Shown here: positions 22,329 to 22,933 of the stretch, piece after piece
Position numbering within the stretch: position 1 is the first letter of the stretch
Layout of the letters: each line of letters begins with the position of its first letter
Assembly: GCA_902806015.1 (NCBI GenBank)
Contig: CADCUZ010000142.1
Location: forward strand, 1-22,933
Length of the DNA stretch: 22,933 bases
Reading direction: 5' to 3'
From: an uncultured Rubrobacteraceae bacterium
GTDB taxonomy: Bacteria; Actinomycetota; Rubrobacteria; Rubrobacterales; Rubrobacteraceae
The notes under the pieces: model-generated
What the model saw: only the letters and a program-made list of their open reading frames with translations
What the model was told of the DNA's origin: nothing
Databases searched by the model: none
Translations under genes and position numbers: made by a program

Positions 22329-22355
22329 GGGAGCCCGCCTCCAGGACGGGCTCCC
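22329..22355 (-). terminator. Intrinsic terminator of the repeat-protein gene
   Basis: GGGAGCCCG (22329-22337) and CGGGCTCCC (22347-22355) pair over 9 bp (10 with the flanking A:T) around a 9-nt loop. Reading the minus strand, the stem is followed by TCTTTT. It sits about 20 nt after the stop codon of the gene at 22376. Confidence 0.82.
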
Positions 22356-22375
22356 TGCCTCTCGATGGCTCGCTA

Positions 22376-22933
22376 CTAACCCTGTGCTTGGGGCTGCGGA
22401 CCAGAGACGTTCTTGCACTTGCCGGTGGCGGTGAAGTCCGGATCGCCTATCGGCGTCTTGTCCACGACCGGTTCGCCTATAGGCGTCTTGTCCACGACCG
22501 GATCGCCTACCGGCGTCCTGTCCACGACCGGGTCGCCTATAGGCGTCTTGTCCACTACCGGAGCGCCTGTGGGCGTCTTGGTCACGACCGGTGGCGAGGT
22601 TACCGAACTTTCAGGGGTTCCTTTGGTATTGTTGCCTTTGAATACCTCAGTCTTCACCGTGACCGTAGTAACCTCGAATTGCTGTTTACTAGTGACCTCT
22701 AACTCTTGGGTACTGGTGACCACGAACTCCTGGGTACTGGTGACCACGAACTCCTGGGTACTAGTGACCTCGAACTCTTGGGTCGATATTCCTTGCGCAG
22801 TTCCTACCCTACCGGAGTTTCCGACCTCGCACGGCCCGCTGGTGGGCGTACTCACCGTCTCGTTGGGCAGCTTGGTCGTCTCGAACTCGTTGGGCAGCTT
22901 GGTCGTCTCGAACTCGTTGGGCAGGTCGGTCTT
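22376..22933 (-). CDS. Tandem-repeat protein, N-terminus beyond the window
   Basis: The frame is open to the right edge, so the start is not seen; 185 residues are visible. Three repeat types follow one another: a 9-residue TKLPNEFET unit (two copies plus a partial), five 8-residue units of the form STQEFVVT, and five 10-residue units of the form PVVDKTPIGD. A spacer with GPCEVGN separates the first two, and the C-terminus is short with one cysteine (TGKCKNVSGPQPQAQG). Thr/Pro/Val/Glu-rich composition suggests an extended or disordered surface or secreted protein, but no signal peptide can be checked here. I do not recognise a family. The DNA of 22620-22800 is visibly richer in A and T than the neighbouring genes, which may indicate transfer. 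A terminator follows. Confidence 0.72.
   Translation of the reverse strand, partial: KTDLPNEFETTKLPNEFETTKLPNETVSTPTSGPCEVGNSGRVGTAQGISTQEFEVTSTQEFVVTSTQEFVVTSTQELEVTSKQQFEVTTVTVKTEVFKGNNTKGTPESSVTSPPVVTKTPTGAPVVDKTPIGDPVVDRTPVGDPVVDKTPIGEPVVDKTPIGDPDFTATGKCKNVSGPQPQAQG
22441..22590. repeat. Five 30-bp coding repeats
   Basis: Five direct copies of a 30-bp unit at exact 30-bp steps (22441, 22471, 22501, 22531, 22561), with a few substitutions, mostly synonymous or conservative (Lys/Arg, Ile/Val/Thr). On the minus strand they encode PVVDKTPIGD-type units. Confidence 0.95.
22667..22786. repeat. Five 24-bp coding repeats
   Basis: Five 24-bp units encoding STQEFEVT, STQEFVVT (twice), STQELEVT and SKQQFEVT on the minus strand. 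The two central copies are nearly identical, suggesting recent slippage. Confidence 0.93.
22861..22933. repeat. 27-bp coding repeats running to the window edge
   Basis: Two perfect 27-bp units (22861-22887 and 22888-22914) and the beginning of a third, diverging after CGTTGGGCAG. They encode TKLPNEFET on the minus strand and may continue outside the window. Confidence 0.92.

Noticed and set aside
22388..22702. Plus-strand frame across the 30-bp repeats (RIAYRRLVHD units)
   Set aside because: It starts inside the region without a ribosome site and ends before the other repeats. The minus frame spans all arrays, reaches the window edge and is followed by a terminator in the right direction.
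22441..22914. Regularly repeated DNA that could suggest a CRISPR array
   Set aside because: The units are directly adjacent with no unique spacers, all periods are multiples of three, and an open frame runs through all three arrays.
1..22933. tRNA, rRNA or riboswitch genes
   Set aside because: By eye I found no cloverleaf with a GGTTCRANNC arm, no rRNA-like sequence and no recognisable riboswitch core; covariance-model searches would be needed to exclude diverged ones.

Overview
The window looks like a chromosomal segment of a high-GC actinobacterium. The high GC, frequent ATA isoleucine and AGG arginine codons, many GTG/TTG starts, near-leaderless promoters with a TAGAYT-type -10, an ECF41-type sigma factor remnant and an IS630-type remnant would all fit a Rubrobacter-like organism. 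That placement is inference from gene style, not from a marker gene.

Layout. (1) 1-3177, plus strand: the 3' part of a fatty-acyl-CoA ligase gene, then two tandem P-loop sulfotransferase paralogues with hydrophobic C-terminal tails, which share a perfectly identical 124-bp tract. (2) 3154-4969, minus strand: an MFS transporter followed by its broken TetR-type regulator (one amber codon, two frameshifts); a 34-bp perfect palindrome lies in the dead regulator. (3) 5093-8474, plus strand: a CocE/NonD-type hydrolase and two short-chain dehydrogenases, tightly packed. (4) 8520-9648, minus strand: remnants of an unrecognised conserved gene and of an ECF41-type sigma factor. (5) 9738-16862, minus strand: a predicted phosphatase, hot-dog thioesterase, enoyl-CoA hydratase, stand-alone B12-binding mutase subunit, a large Vps62-like membrane protein, a small membrane protein, a GlcD-type FAD oxidase and an FAH-family hydrolase. 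Several are coupled or overlapping. (6) 16941-17570, minus strand: pdxH, with a hairpin-rich upstream region. (7) 17999-18673, plus strand: a small conserved hypothetical gene of the type beginning with an NRQNALKSTGPKTP motif, then about 480 nt without a convincing gene. (8) 19151-21784: a divergent module of TetR repressor, FMN/F420-type split-barrel oxidoreductase and MFS exporter, with two 17-bp palindromic operators placed on a strong promoter. (9) 21785-22255: a truncated, frameshifted IS630-type transposase. (10) 22376 to the right edge, minus strand: the 3' part of a protein built from three kinds of tandem repeat, with an intrinsic terminator.

Functionally the window is mostly accessory lipid, acyl-CoA and carboxylic-acid metabolism (ligase, hydratase, dehydrogenases, thioesterase, mutase subunit, hydroxyacid oxidase, FAH hydrolase), mixed with transporters and their TetR regulators. 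Three loci carry single-base frameshifts (TetR at 3154-3706, the 8520-9648 cluster, the IS fragment). Either this is a region of real gene decay or some indels are assembly errors; raw reads would separate the two. No complete new defence or mobile system is evident. The least explained items are the repeat protein at the right edge, the NALKSTGP-family gene with its hairpin-rich surroundings, the Vps62/coiled-coil/membrane protein, and the conversion-like tract in the sulfotransferases.
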